Shown: piece by piece, positions 12,005-24,600 of the stretch
Layout: each line of letters starts with the position of its first letter
Position numbering within the stretch: position 1 is the stretch's first letter
Origin: Acorus gramineus
Lineage: Eukaryota; Streptophyta; Magnoliopsida; Acorales; Acoraceae
Length of the DNA stretch: 64,000 bases
Assembly (NCBI GenBank): GCA_030737835.1
Contig: CM060847.1
Coordinates: 3,748,484 to 3,812,483, forward strand
Direction of reading: 5' to 3'
Notes under the pieces: generated by a model
The model's input: only the letters and a program-made list of their open reading frames with translations
Told to the model about the DNA's origin: nothing
Databases searched by the model: none
Translations under genes and position numbers: made by a program

Positions 12005-12214
12005 GTTTGATAGCACGAATGTAAAACTGATTTTCTACGATTGAAGAAAACTGTCTCCCTTTAACTTTCTCTAATCACAATTTTTTACCATTATTCGCCT
12101 TAAATTTGACTGTAAAAAGCTATGATTGTAAAACTATTTTGATTAAACGATTTTAGAATCAGCTTCTTACACAAACACAAAAGCTATCCAATTGTAGAAC
12201 CAAACGCGCTCCTT
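12005..12214. mobile_element. MITE-like element near the bHLH gene 3' side
   Basis: The left end reads GGTAGCGTTTGATAGCACGAA. The right-end complement reads GGAGCGCGTTTGGTTCTAC, an imperfect terminal inverted repeat. The interior (ACGATT, GAATCAGCTTCTTA) resembles the element at about 56531-56770. No coding capacity and no certain target duplication. Confidence 0.45.
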
Positions 12215-12431
12215 CAAGCTCTGAAGCTCCCCTGACATTGCGAGCAAAAATGGACGGCTGGGAACTCAGATCGCTCAAAAAACGAGGTTCCAAAAACCCC
12301 AAAATTTGATCGAGTCGTTCTTAAAAGTTAAAACAGGGGATAAAAAACAAAAAAATGTACAACAAAATTTTTACAAGAATCTAAAAATAACCAATACAGA
12401 GAGAGAGAGAGAGAGGCGAATATCGGCCGTA

Positions 12432-12986
12432 TCAACCGGGCGCCGGCCGCGACCAGCCACCCACCGCCGCCTCGGAGAGCATCTCAGCGAGGGCGGTCAT
12501 CGCCTTCACCTGCATCTCCAACGCCGCTATGTAGTCGGAGGTCTCCTCTATAAGCACCGGAAACGACAACCTCCGGCAGCCGGGAACGATCCTCCCGAGC
12601 ACCCTCACCTTCCTCTCCACCGCCGGCATCGCCTTCCGAGACTCCGATTTCCTGGCCGGAACCGTCGCCGGCCGCCTCTTCCGGCGCCGGATCCTCGTCC
12701 GGATCCGACTCGAGAGGATCGCCCGGCTCCACCTCGTCCTCCCCTTCGCCTCCGTCGCCAGGACCCGGTCCGCCGCCTCCCGGACCTCCCGCGGTTTCGG
12801 CGGCAGCGGAGGCGCCGCCGATCTCTGCCGCACTTGGCGGAGGGCGTGTAAAAGCTTGGTGGAGTAGATTCTCTGCTCGTCGTCGGTCTTCCATCGCTTC
12901 GTCGACTTCGGAGGTTTCTCCGCCGTCCGGTCCATCGATTTCTCCGGATCGGAGACTCCATCGACGGTTGTGATCGTCGATTCCAT
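12432..12986 (-). CDS. atypical bHLH transcription factor, AIF / bHLH147-150 type
   Basis: Single-exon coding region of 184 residues. The N-terminal block RWKTDDEQRIYSTKLLHAL (residues 31-49) and the block GRTRWSRAILSSRIR (82-96) are diagnostic of the AIF group (Arabidopsis bHLH147-150). The helix-loop-helix follows at about 122-171 (AVERKVRVLGRIVPGC ... SFPVLIEETSDYIAALEMQV). The basic region lacks the usual His-Glu-Arg DNA contacts. By analogy the protein acts in the nucleus as a non-DNA-binding partner restraining other bHLH factors in brassinosteroid and cell-elongation control. The start is chosen at the Met opening MESTITTVDG; an in-frame Met seven codons upstream (13007) is possible. 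A 5'-UTR intron is likely: acceptor TTTGTGCAG just after 13017, donor GTAAG at 13105-13101. The exon is very GC-rich against AT-rich flanks. Confidence 0.88.
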   Translation of the reverse strand: MESTITTVDGVSDPEKSMDRTAEKPPKSTKRWKTDDEQRIYSTKLLHALRQVRQRSAAPPLPPKPREVREAADRVLATEAKGRTRWSRAILSSRIRTRIRRRKRRPATVPARKSESRKAMPAVERKVRVLGRIVPGCRRLSFPVLIEETSDYIAALEMQVKAMTALAEMLSEAAVGGWSRPAPG

Positions 12987-13151
12987 CAATCGAGGTTTGT
13001 TTCGCATATCCTCTTCTGCACAAATCACACAAAAAATAGTTATTAGGGATTCGCTTTTTTTTATCATAAAAAATGTTTGAAACAATCGCGACCGTTAATT
13101 CTTACCTTTCACAGTCACAGAGAGATGGTTGGAGAAGAAGGGGAGGGGGGG

Positions 13152-13159
13152 TATTTAAA
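13152..13159 (-). promoter_or_regulatory. TATA-like box of the bHLH gene
   Basis: TTTAAATA on the minus strand in a C-rich context, about 45 bp upstream of the inferred 5'-UTR exon end at 13106 and 166 bp upstream of the start codon. Position and sequence suit a core promoter; the transcription start is inferred only. Confidence 0.45.
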
Positions 13160-13463
13160 GGAGGGGGGCGAAGAAAAGTGAGTGTAATATAAGGATGGGA
13201 GACAAGAAAACACGTAAAACACTTCCGCTCTTTTAATTAAAATCATCGCATTTAATTCAGACGTTTTGGTTGCTTTAATTTAATGTTTTCGGCGGTCGCT
13301 TTAATTAAGGTAGGTGAATGACTGACTATACTGTCCTTTTTCTTTTGTTAATTTAAATTTAAACTCATGTGAAAGTGAGGGTAGTTTCGTCACCGGATAT
13401 TTGTGACGCATTCACGGGAGGGGGAAAACGACCAACAGAGAGAATACACGTGTGATGGCCGAG

Positions 13464-14463
13464 GGTGTGTTTGGGAACTGTTTAAAAGTTTATGTTCAAA
13501 GACTTCTCTTTTCAGAAGTGATCATGTTTGAGAATCCGATAACTTCTACTTCTACTTTTACAGAAAGAAAAACTCTTATTTTAAGACGGTTAAAATGACT
13601 CTTTTTAGAAGGTAGAAGCAGTTTTTTTATTTTTACAAAAATTTAAAAAAAGTTATATTTTGATAAAAATACTCTTATGAAATTTTATAAATTTTCAAAA
13701 ATCATTTGTCCATATTTGGATAGAATTAAGTTAATATGAGGTTTATGATTATTCTAATATAAATACGAATAAAGTGATTTTTTTTTTACTGGAATAACTT
13801 AATTTTAAGGATTAGTTAAAATCCATATACCACTTTATACTAGTTAATTATGGCATATATATTCTTATTTATTCTAGCCTCCGAAACACCCATTTTAAAA
13901 ATATTCTTATTTATTCTAACCCTATTCATGAACCAAACATTGGCTTTAGGTATTATATAAAACAAATTTTCTCACTTATCTCATTAGGTAATGTATGGCA
14001 AATCTAAAATCTATTTTAGATTTGTTAGTTTAGGTTCTTTTCAATTATAAATTTGAATAAGTTTATTAGTATCTTTTAATTGTTAGAATAAATTTTTTAG
14101 TAATATCTACCTTTTGTTTTTTTTTAAAAATTGTTAGTATTTTAATTATTAGGATTTGTTAGTTTGATTTTGTAACCAATTGTAGTTAGAAAAAATTTGT
14201 TAGTATTTGAGATCTATATAGTTGATTATCTTATTTTATTTATATTGATCTATTATGATAATTGTATAATATAGTGCAAATGTATTTTAGACAATTCATG
14301 TGATTTTTATTACAAAAGTACTCTTTGAAAAAATTCATCAATGTATGTTCACAAACAACTTCTACTCCAAATATACAAGAAGCACCTTCTTTAGAAGTAA
14401 CTTCTGAGATAAGGAACTTCTTATAGAAGTACTTCTAGATAAGTTGTTAAACTATGCCTAAGC
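13464..14463. mobile_element. candidate inverted-repeat DNA element upstream of the bHLH gene
   Basis: The left end reads GTTTGGGAACTGTTTAAAAG. The complement of the right end reads CTTAGGCATAGTTTAACAAC, which is similar over about 30 bp. Both ends continue into ACTTCT-rich sub-terminal sequence (near 13501-13560 and 14365-14440). The AT-rich interior has no open frame of note. No clear target duplication, so the family is open. Confidence 0.4.
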
Positions 14464-15994
14464 GACATAACACATGTTCTACAACTTGGAAAGGCCAGTC
14501 TAATCAGGTCGACTATCTGAAAAAAAATCTAAAACCGTTCTCAATCCTAATGTAAAAAATAAAAAAATATCCTATATTTGAAGATCTAAAGTGCAGATAT
14601 GGATATCCGTGTATTCGATCAAAAAAATATCTATATCCGACATATCTTATAAAAATATATATGTTTGTATTATATATTGTCCATATATGTTATTTGGTAT
14701 GATTAATCATAATAATGATATATTATATTACTATTAACTTTTTAATGTATGATATCTATAAAAGAGAGTAAGCCTTAAAATCTCAATTTTAATTTTCATA
14801 ACTATCTAATATATCACTTGATCAAAAAATAATGTCAATATTTAAACAAGCGAAGGTAACTATCTAATATATCACTTAAGACCAGTCACAGGGAGCCTCT
14901 CTGATATATATAAAAAAAAATTAAATATGTCAATTATCTGAAAAATATTCGTATTCAATTCGTATTCAAATATATTCGAATCTAAATATTAATATCCGTA
15001 TCTGAATCTGAAAGTTAGAATGTGGATATTAACGTATATTTGATCCATACTCGTCCGATTGACAGATTTAGGCAAATCTTACTTCACACATGGTTTTTTT
15101 TTTTCATACTTGAATTTAAAAAATACCATTGCATATAGCAAAAATATCTATGCTTAGAGAATTTATGTATATGAAAATATTTATAGACGTTTCATAAAAT
15201 ATTGTTTACACATAAATTTTAAAATATTCAAAATAAAAAAACAGATAAGATGAGTGTTCAAATCTGAATAAAATTAGGAATTATCAGATATTATTCAAAA
15301 TCTGATTTTGTGTCCGGAACATTTTCCAGTTATGATTTTGGCCTCAGATATTCAAGAATGAATTTGTTATATATTCCATACCTTAGCATGTTGTACTTCA
15401 CATTTGATAGAAGTGTCTCTATTTGCTCCCCTTCAATATGTTTGCATGCCCTTTTATTTGCACACCCAACATGTTTTGAATGTCTAATTAGACAACCTAT
15501 ATATTTAAACAGTCATGAGCCCGAAAATATAAGCCCCACTCACAAGCCTCATGAGGTATCATCATCTCATTGATTGGCTTGCTGATTTTTTAAAAACAAT
15601 AAAATGATAAAATACAAATCTACACTTTATTAAAAATCTATCACATTAACCCAAATCCCTATTTTTTCTCTATTCAATTATTAATTTCTCACAGTTACAC
15701 TAAATTTTATTTATTTCAAAATTTGAATTTTAAAATCCTTATCTACTAACTAATTTTTTATTTGAATTACACCCAAAACTTACCTAAATTACACCAAAAC
15801 TTACATAAATTGTTTTTTTTTTGTCAAAATCCTTCAAACGGCTACTCTTTTTTTTTTTTTTTCAAATTACATTCGTACTATATACATTTTTTTTAAGAAT
15901 GTTATTAAATAAACATTCTAGCATTTAACAAACATCTTTTCAATTTACATAAATAAGATACATCTCAGAAAATGCAAATATATTTCCTAAATGT
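14464..15994. other. AT-rich intergenic DNA, no gene seen
   Basis: Short imperfect repeats (ATATCTATATCCGA-like, ACTATCTAATATATCACTT twice near 14803 and 14860). Short open frames are without recognisable homology. Confidence 0.5.
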
Positions 15995-16650
15995 TTACAT
16001 CTCTTACAGCTATTTGTTACATTTACATAAACATTGTTACATTTACATAAAAATAACGTAACAGTTATATTTACATAAATGTTTTACATTCCATTCCATG
16101 CAATGTTTAAACAATTTAAAAACAGATCCTCTCATCAATAGTCAATTATATTTTATGAAAAATAACAAACATTTTTTTTTTGTGAGTTACATTTAATAAA
16201 TGTTACATGAACTATTTATTACATTTTCATAAAAACTGTTACATTTACATAAATATAACATAACGGTTACATTTAAATGTTTTACATTCCTAATATAACG
16301 GTTACATTTAAATGTTTTACCTTCCATGCGGTAGTTAAATAATTTAAATGAAGATTTTCTCTTCAATAGTCGATTACATTTTATGGAAAATGTCAAAAAC
16401 CTTTTTCATTGTGAGTTATATTAACAAATGTTACATGAACTATTTGTTACATTTTTATAAAAACTGTTACATTTACATAAATGTAACATAACAGTTATAT
16501 TTACCTAAATGTTTTACATTTTATGCAATGTTTAAACAATTTAAAAACATATTATCTCTTTAATAATCATTTACATTTTATGAAAAATGTCAAACACATT
16601 TTTCGTTGTGTATTGTATATAACAAATGTTACATTGAGTTCATGAAAAAA
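15995..16650. repeat. AT-rich tandem repeat, three units of about 200-230 bp
   Basis: Units begin near 16005, 16203 and 16431. Each runs through ATTTGTTACATTT, AACTGTTACATTTACATAAAT, ATGTTTTACATT, GCAATGTTTAAACAATTTAA and TTACATTTTATGGAAAATG. Each unit itself is built on a shorter TTACATAAATGT-like motif. The middle unit has a small extra internal duplication (AACGGTTACATTTAAATG twice, about 16262 and 16299). Non-coding, moderately diverged. Confidence 0.65.
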
Positions 16651-17516
16651 TAAATTATGTTACATTATTCAATCTAGACTATACAAAAAAAAAACAGAAA
16701 AGCATCATATTCAAAGCCAAACACCAAATGTCAAACCTAAACATAATATATGTCAAATCTGATCCAGTAGACATTGAGATGAAATAAAAAAAAAAAAATC
16801 GAATCCGTGATTTCAAATTCTTTCGAAGTAGAAATTCAAATTTACTAAGAGGTGATGTTCATGGAAAAATTGGTTCTGAGAAAAAAATGAAGGAGTTAAT
16901 GATGAAAGAATAAGAATTCAATTCACCGTTCTAAAAAAAGAAAAACATTAAATAATATTACATGGATACAAATATGAAAATCGTAACTACCGCATGATTT
17001 GGGGGATTGGTTGGCAAAAGGGTATAATAGGAATTCTTCATTTACCATCTCATGGAGCTTGTGAACTAAGGCCTAAAAAAACATTTCTCCTATTTAAATC
17101 CTAATATTTTTGTTTGCACACCTGACATTTTCACATTCCATTCCCACCTAAATCTTCAACCATCTCCTTATTCATATGTTGTCTGCCATCTTTGTAATCT
17201 TGCTGGTTCTTTCCACCCTTCGGTTTAGTTATGGATATGATGTCTCCATTTTTAGTGGATTTATAATTTTTTCAAAAAATAAAATCTTACATGTTAAAGT
17301 GATCAGATTTTCTGTATCAAATGTACAAGAATTCCTTCTAACAAGCTGACAGCCAATAAAATACTGTTGTTACATAGACAGTAAAGTCTATTAAAAAAAA
17401 AAGTGAATATAATATTTTACACTGAGTACGTGGTAGCAGTGAGAATTCCCATGTGTTTAACACTGGAAATCTAATCTCAAGGTTAAAAGGGTTTGTCAAT
17501 AAAAAAAATATAAATA
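16651..17516. other. AT-rich intergenic DNA, no gene seen
   Basis: No exon recognised; several A-runs. Confidence 0.45.
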
Positions 17517-17521
17517 AATAT

Positions 17522-17821
17522 TGTTGTGAATATGGTGGATAACCACCACTTTTTTAACACATAACCTCCCTCATTCTTCAACTCCATAACCCCCTCATTC
17601 AACTCCATAACCCTCCTATCTTAATCACCCCACTAACTATCCCTTCACCTCTTTAACTTGTAACTTACAATCTTTGGTACCCTATAAATAGAAGGGTATT
17701 ATCTTATATTCTATGACCAACCAATAAATACTGAATAAAAATCTCTCTCTACTTCTCTTTTATATACTCGTGTGTTTTGTTTTTATACTCTTATGTATCA
17801 TATTATATTTAATTTACAACA
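17522..17821 (+). mobile_element. solo LTR
   Basis: A 300-bp sequence opening TGTTGTGAATATGG and closing TTTACAACA, with perfect 5-bp direct repeats AATAT at both sides (17517-17521 and 17822-17826). Inside, CCTATAAATAG near 17680 looks like an LTR promoter, followed by a pyrimidine-rich leader. There is no second LTR, primer-binding site or coding region nearby, so it is the scar of LTR-LTR recombination. Probably Copia/TRIM-like from its short length; the family is not certain. Confidence 0.75.
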
Positions 17822-18267
17822 AATATTAAATTTTTATATATATCATTGCATGTCCGATTATGCCCATCCAACGAACAGACGCCTGACCTTACCCATACAC
17901 CATACTGTTTCATCATCCGAAACAAACGGTTTTAACTGTTTTTCTTTTTTTTAAAAAAAATTATTATGTCATCACACACCGCATTGACCAAAATACCCCT
18001 CAAGCCCTTATCGTGTCCTCTAAGGCTGGCAAAGCATTATTTAATACACTCACGAATCACATTTTATATGGGAGAAAACGACGCCCTTAATTTGGAAGTG
18101 CTGACGTGGAAGCGTATGTAGGGACGTTTTGATTGTTTTTATTCCATGCAATGATTAATAGGTGATGAAACGCATGTGGCACTGACATTTATATTTCTGG
18201 TCTCTGGATTTTTTTTTCCTTTTCTTTTGTTTATAAAATATATATATCTCTCTTTCTTAACACCTAT

Positions 18268-18712
18268 TTGGGTAACATTTAAACTCGAATAAAGGTTATA
18301 TAAGAGTGATATAAAAATGAATAGAAAAAATATCTGTTTGTTTGTAAAATATAATTTGATATTAGTAAGTTAGTTTAAATGAGTTTAAGTGAATATAACA
18401 ATTCTAAATAATTCTTAAGATAAACTATTCTCATAGGTCCATATGTCAAATCAATTTTTTACACCTTATCACATCAAATCACCTATAAACACCTCTTATA
18501 CATCAAAGGACCCACATGTCAAATCAATTTTTTTACACTTTATTTATATTTTATTCTTTATCAATCAAACAACTCAACCTTTATTCTTACGTTTTCCAAT
18601 GAGAATAATAAAAAAACACAACCCAACAAAAAATCTCTTATTCCTGTAGAATTGTTATCTATGCTAGTATAGTTATCTATCCAAAATAACTCAATTCCTC
18701 AATCCAAACGTG
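18268..18712. repeat. MITE-like direct repeat, copy 1
   Basis: About 445 bp, similar throughout to 18735-19200 in the same orientation. Shared blocks are AAGAGTGATATA, the CTGTTTGTTTG stretch, GAGTTTAAG, ATCACATCAAATCAC, CAACCTTTATTCTTAC and CAATGAGAAT. The ends (CTATTTGGGTAAC and CAATCCAAACGTGG) look like Tourist-type termini, as at 4255 and 54487. No transposase. Confidence 0.55.
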
Positions 18713-18734
18713 GTTTTTGGATTTTATATCATTT

Positions 18735-19200
18735 TAGCCCTTGTTTGAGTAACGAGTTAAACGAGAATAAGAGTGATATAGGAATGAATAGGAAAAATGG
18801 CTGTTTGTTTGCAGAGTGTAACTTGATATTACTAAGCCAGTTTAAACGAGTTTAAGAGAGTATAACAATTCTAAGTAACCCCTAGAATAAGCTATACCCA
18901 ATTTATCTATTTCCATGGATAAGTGAGACCCACCTACAAATAAAAAAAAAATACATCTCATCACATCAAATCACATATCAACACCTCTTATGCATCAATA
19001 GGACCTAAATGTCAAATTAATTTTTTACACTTTATTTATATTTTATTCTTCATCAACCAAACAACTCAACCTTTATTCTTACATTTTCCAATGAGAATTA
19101 AAAAAAAAACACAACCAAACAAAAAATCTCTTATTCATGTAAAATTGTTTTCTATACTGACATAGTTACCCTATTCAGAATAACTCAAATCCTCAATCCA
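18735..19200. repeat. MITE-like direct repeat, copy 2
   Basis: Partner of 18268-18712, about 25 bp apart. It opens AGCCCTTGTTTGAGTAACG and closes CTCAATCCACACAG. Copy 2 keeps a segment with a pure A-run (about 18941) absent from copy 1. Confidence 0.55.
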
Positions 19201-19210
19201 CACAGAACAT

Positions 19211-21691
19211 TAAAGTGTTGTGGGCATGGTTGATCCACATTACGATCAACAATTCACTCCAAAGATAATGAAATCTTCCCCTAAGTTTTCTCTCTTTTTT
19301 TTAAAAGGTTTTTTAAACATGAAAACAGTTGATTAATTAATTTTTGTAACTGTGATGTTGTACTGTTTTTTTTTATGGTAAATTTAATTGAATTCTTTTA
19401 AAATTAATTGTTAAATTGATTGTTTTCTGTAGAATCAGGTATCCTGGCCCAAATGTTTAATTTTTGTTCTCAGTTTTGATTTTAGATTTCGATTTTTATG
19501 AATTAAAAGTAAATTTCTTTTATTTAAAAAAAAGGATTGAAAACAACTTTTATGAAAATTAGTTTCAAGCACTTCCTAAAGTTTAAAAACATTTGTTTAA
19601 TATACTTGGAAAACAAGGAACAGGCATCCCAAGAAAAAGCAAGGAATAGAAAGTAGATGATGTCGAAATATTAAGTACTAAACAATATAAGTGAAAACAT
19701 GGTGGTTTTGTATATAAAATAATGAGGAGAACATGGGATAAACATTAGAAGCAAATGAAGATTATAAGATAATATGATGTTGAAATACTATGTATTGAAA
19801 CAACATTAATTGGGAGACCCACACGCTTTAGGGGTTGTGAAACCCCCCAGGTGCTACAGTGTCCAGTAATGGGTGAGATCATTGTCCAACCCCACCAAAA
19901 CATTAAAAAAATACTTATATAAAAACAATATAACAAAGTCTGAACAAGATGTATAAATTATAATATACGCCGCTAAGACTTATTTTTAAATCAAAATGAA
20001 AGATTAGAAGACACGGTTCACTGTGCCAACACATGTTAGGGCAACAGAAAATCAATGTCTGGGTTTCGTGTTTATCGTGGGGAGGGTTGTTCAAAGCCAT
20101 TGATTTTGACATACATCACTCTCATTTGATTAGGTTCTTTAAGAAAGAAAAAAACAAAGAAGGAAATTTTGATCTACTAATCACATGGTATGATTTTGAC
20201 AAACATTGCGTGATTAATTGGGGTTGCCAAGGTTTTCTTGTGATCCACGCATCAAAATCAACACGTTTTAAATTTTGTTCCAGGTTCTTTTCTTTTTAAC
20301 TGTTCTAAAGGATAGTGTTAATTAGAAGAAATACTTGTATGCAACCCCAATTGAATGCATACATTTTGTATTAGATAATGTCAAATACAATGTTAAGTAA
20401 AGTGACGCTTGCATGAATGAAAAATCACTGTAAAAATGTTTAAATGTAACATCACCCTACACTATGAAAAAAATAAAAAAATCAAAGAATGATAATTGCG
20501 CACAAGACTGTCTTTCCCACTGCAATTCTAGCCCCATATACCTCTTTAAGTGTCATACACTCACATAAACCAGATATATAACTCATTGGAACTTTTTTTT
20601 TTATTGTATCCATAAATTGATCCATGCAATTCATTAGAGTCGTATTTCATTTTTTTAATAAATACAAGACATATTACTTTTAAAAAAATCAAAATATGTG
20701 AAATCGAGGCTAAAGGGATTGTACTTAAAACATTTTCTTTATAATTCTATGAAGCTTCCTCCAATCTTTTATCTCCACCATATTAAGCATATCTATATGT
20801 AATGAAACAAGGCTGCATTATATGTCAAAACGGTGCAACAACCTAATGAAGTATTGTGTGTATAATAATAAAATATATATATATATATATATAGGCCCAG
20901 ATAATAGAGTGCAGTGGTTGATCCCCCATCAGATAGGCATACTATATTTTTGTTTGATTATATATCACGGAGTGACTGCTTTATAAGTCTTATCATATTA
21001 TTTGGGTTTCTTGTGGTTGACAAGAAGGTATGGACGGGGGGAATTTCTTTTTTTATTTTTAAATGAAGATATTATTAATTTGCCTTCCTGCATGTCTATA
21101 GATAAGAAGCTTGAGTAAGGTGGGAACATATATAATCTAAAGCGAGCACACGTGGAATAAAGTCTCATTGATGGCAGAACAATCTCATGATTATCTAGGT
21201 AGATGTCCATGATCAAACACATTATATGGAAACACAAACATATGTTACAGCTAATCATGTTTTGTCTCTAGATATGGATCATTGGCTTTGCACTAGGCAT
21301 GATTGGGGGGAGCTATTCCATTAATCAGAATTCTTTATTTCACCATCATATATATAATGCCAAGGGCCAGAGTTCAATCAATGATGAGAGGAGACTATGG
21401 TTTTTTTGCAGGTCTTCCTATAATTTATATGCCCCAAATCCTTGGCCGACAGCCACTGTAAGATGAGATCGGCGTGAAGTTCAATTCACAGCCACCAGAT
21501 CAATATCAGATGGCTATTAGTGATGGGGGCAACTGGATTTAAATAGTGAGTTGTATGAAATCTCCAGCTAGTAAGGCACAGACAACAAAAGATACTTCAA
21601 TAGTATGATTGCATTATGAGGGGGGGGGCACATGAATAGAATTTGGTGTGAGTGAGTGGACTTGTTGAATAGTTGACATGATTTACAAGTC
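19211..21691. other. intergenic DNA; right part may include the SOQ1 3' UTR
   Basis: No exon recognised. A TA dinucleotide tract lies near 20873-20893. Short open frames near 19745-20300 lack family resemblance. The few hundred bases below 21691 probably contain the 3' UTR of the minus-strand SOQ1 gene, but no poly(A) signal was judged decisive. Confidence 0.45.
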
Positions 21692-24600
21692 CTATCTGGC
21701 AAATGCGAGCTGAGAGTTACCTGCGGGGGCTTTCGGTTTCACAGTATATGAGATTGTGATGTCTGCAGGACTGGAGTCTGACACTCCCTGTTGGAAAGGA
21801 ACTTCAAAGGCCACAGATTGGTATAAGCAGACCTCATCCTCCTTGCAGTAGTAAACCTGCAAAAGAGGATAGAATTATAATATGCTTTAAATTGTAGATT
21901 AGATGTTGATGAAGATGAACAGGAACATTGGGTATCAAATTGCTTTAGAAGATCTTCCACCCCTGTAAACATTAGTGAACATGATAGTGGCAGTAAATTC
22001 CAATCATGACAAAATTCTTAGTGTGTATATATATATTTTTTTAGTAGTAAACATGCTCTGAACAGGTTCAGGCCCACATTTACAAACTGATGATTTTATG
22101 GATTGTATTAGTAGTCTTAAGATGGTTGGGATTTGAATGGTGTGAAGTATTTAAATATTAGGATATTTGGAATAGGTTCTTCCATTCGTGGTAGAACAAT
22201 TATTCCATCAGCTGATTAGTGATCAATGGTCAGTTTATTTTGAGTAGGTAATTTATTTCCTTTTGATTTAGAAGATGATCCTGATGTTGGTTAATGCAGG
22301 CTGCAATGACAGTCATTTCAATTGCCTTGTAAAAATTCATCAGCAACTCTAAACTAACGGCACATGAAACCTATATTGGAAAGTGCTGCACATGAACAGG
22401 CAATGCAGATCAGAACTGAGGTGATCTGATACACTGGTAGGAATATCATTGGGTGAGTGCACAAGAAATGACCTCTTCAAAAGATTCTCTAAGATAAACA
22501 TAGATGAATTGCACATGTCCATTGTTGAGATTTAGCGGGCTAAATATGTGATTGTTGCCAAAATAATTTGGGGAAATTAGTTCCAAGTTTTTTTCCTAAT
22601 CCCCTTTTTTAGGTCCCTCAAACCTTTTTTTTAACATATGAAAACACCCCCAAGTTAGACGTTATATTTTTTCCAGGTCTATCCATCCAAATAACGCCCG
22701 TATCTGCACGTTACATAACAATGTATAGGGGATAGATAAAATTGTATGACATTTAACAGTGCACATAAATGCATAACAATATACAAGGGTAGAATTACAG
22801 TGCATGAGATTTCAATATACACAAAGTGCATAACAATATACAAAATGGGTAGACAACAGAAAAGTGAGAAAAGAGACGGAAGGACCTCGAAAAAATATAA
22901 CTTGTAACATGGGGGTATTTTCATATGCTCAAGAAGTTCAGTGACCTAAAAAGAAGACTTTGAAAATAAGAAATGGATTTAATTTCCCAAAATAATTTCA
23001 TTAAATAAGCACATGGAGCAGATTTAATTATACTGGTAGGGCACACCTTGTGGGGCCATGCGCACAATAATTTTTTTTAAGATCACTGATTGTGTCAACC
23101 AGGCAAATGTTTTCCTACATTTAAGTAAAAGCATTTAATTCAGAAAGGGCTTTGAATGAAGAGACACACCTTACAACTTATTCTGCCAGTGACAGGCGAG
23201 GTTGAATTTCTCTTGAAATGAAGTGAGGCTGCACCGTCTGGGCTGATGTTTCCATCTGTGGGTTCAATAAGAACAGCATCTGCAGGATCCATCAACACAT
23301 CAAATTTGCTTCGTGCTTCCTGCATTTAATTAAAGAAGCATAGTTGGATAAGAATACCCAAATTTCAACCTATAGGATCATATATATATTTCTATATAAA
23401 CCCACAGATACAATTTAATGCTACAGAGCAATCGATAATGGTCTTCCAACAATATAATAAACCAACTGGTAGATAACAGATAGAATGCAACAACTTAATC
23501 TCTTGTACTTACACATATGATGTAGTTATGAATTTATTACGGGCTATCAAACAAAATTGTCATTTGAGATGGCTAACATGTATGACATACTTCAATTTTG
23601 AATGTAATATACCAGTGTCCAAGGTATTAACTCTTAATTCTAATATGTACATCGTTGAACTTGTTTATCTCACCCTGAAAGACAACCATATAATTAAATT
23701 CCTAATAGTGCTCAGTCTAAATTTGATTTGGTCAAAATTAAAGAAAAGTGCCATGAAATGGAAACAGAAACAGAATGTATAATCCGATTGCTATAAAACT
23801 ACAGTTGTCATGAAAGGTTGAGAAGCAATTGGAGCCACATGAACATATAAAAAGACATTACATATATACATACATACATATGTAAAGGTTGAGTAGTTTT
23901 CAATTAATCAAGTCATCAAGTGCAATGCAGCTTGGTCAAGCATAAAACGGTATTTGTGCAAGGGAGTCAAAAAGTTGAATAATGATGCTTCCAAAATAAT
24001 GAGAGGGCAAGACCTTAGAGAAATGATAACCCTCAGGAACTGATATATTAAGATACAGGTCCCCTTCCATTGAGGAACCACCATCAATTTTAATGATCTG
24101 TGTATCAGAAGATAGCCGTCTTCTAAGCCTTTTCAAGGATCTGGATTTTGTTGACGGAGCTGGCACTCCCTTAAGATCCAAAGTACCCACAACTGTCTCC
24201 TTTTCTGTTAAGTCTATGTATCTGATTCTGTTGTTATTTGTATCTGCTATAAGAAGTCTTCCTGCAAAACACATCAAGCTATTTATAGAAAGAAACCAAA
24301 ATTTTCACTTAAAATTTAAATGAGGAATTGTCTTTGATGACAGAGGTATAAAAAAATTGACATTTTTTATTAATTATCGCAAATGATTTTAGATCAATCA
24401 TAAAAGAGAATACAAATAATGTCCTACTTAAGTTACAAGATACAAGCAGAAAGTTTAGGACAATGGCCCTTCATGTCATGTCAAGTATCACATGAAAAAT
24501 AAGCTAGCCAGATAAGGGCCTCTGCTAACAATTTTATGGTGTACTGCTTATGATATCCGTCACAAACACACCATCACTTTCTTTTCACACTTCTGAGCTC

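Noticed and set aside
12306-13032. Other long frames over the bHLH exon (plus strand and second minus frames)
   Set aside because: GC-rich shadows of the real coding frame; they lack family motifs, whereas the 12986-12432 frame matches AIF bHLH proteins throughout.
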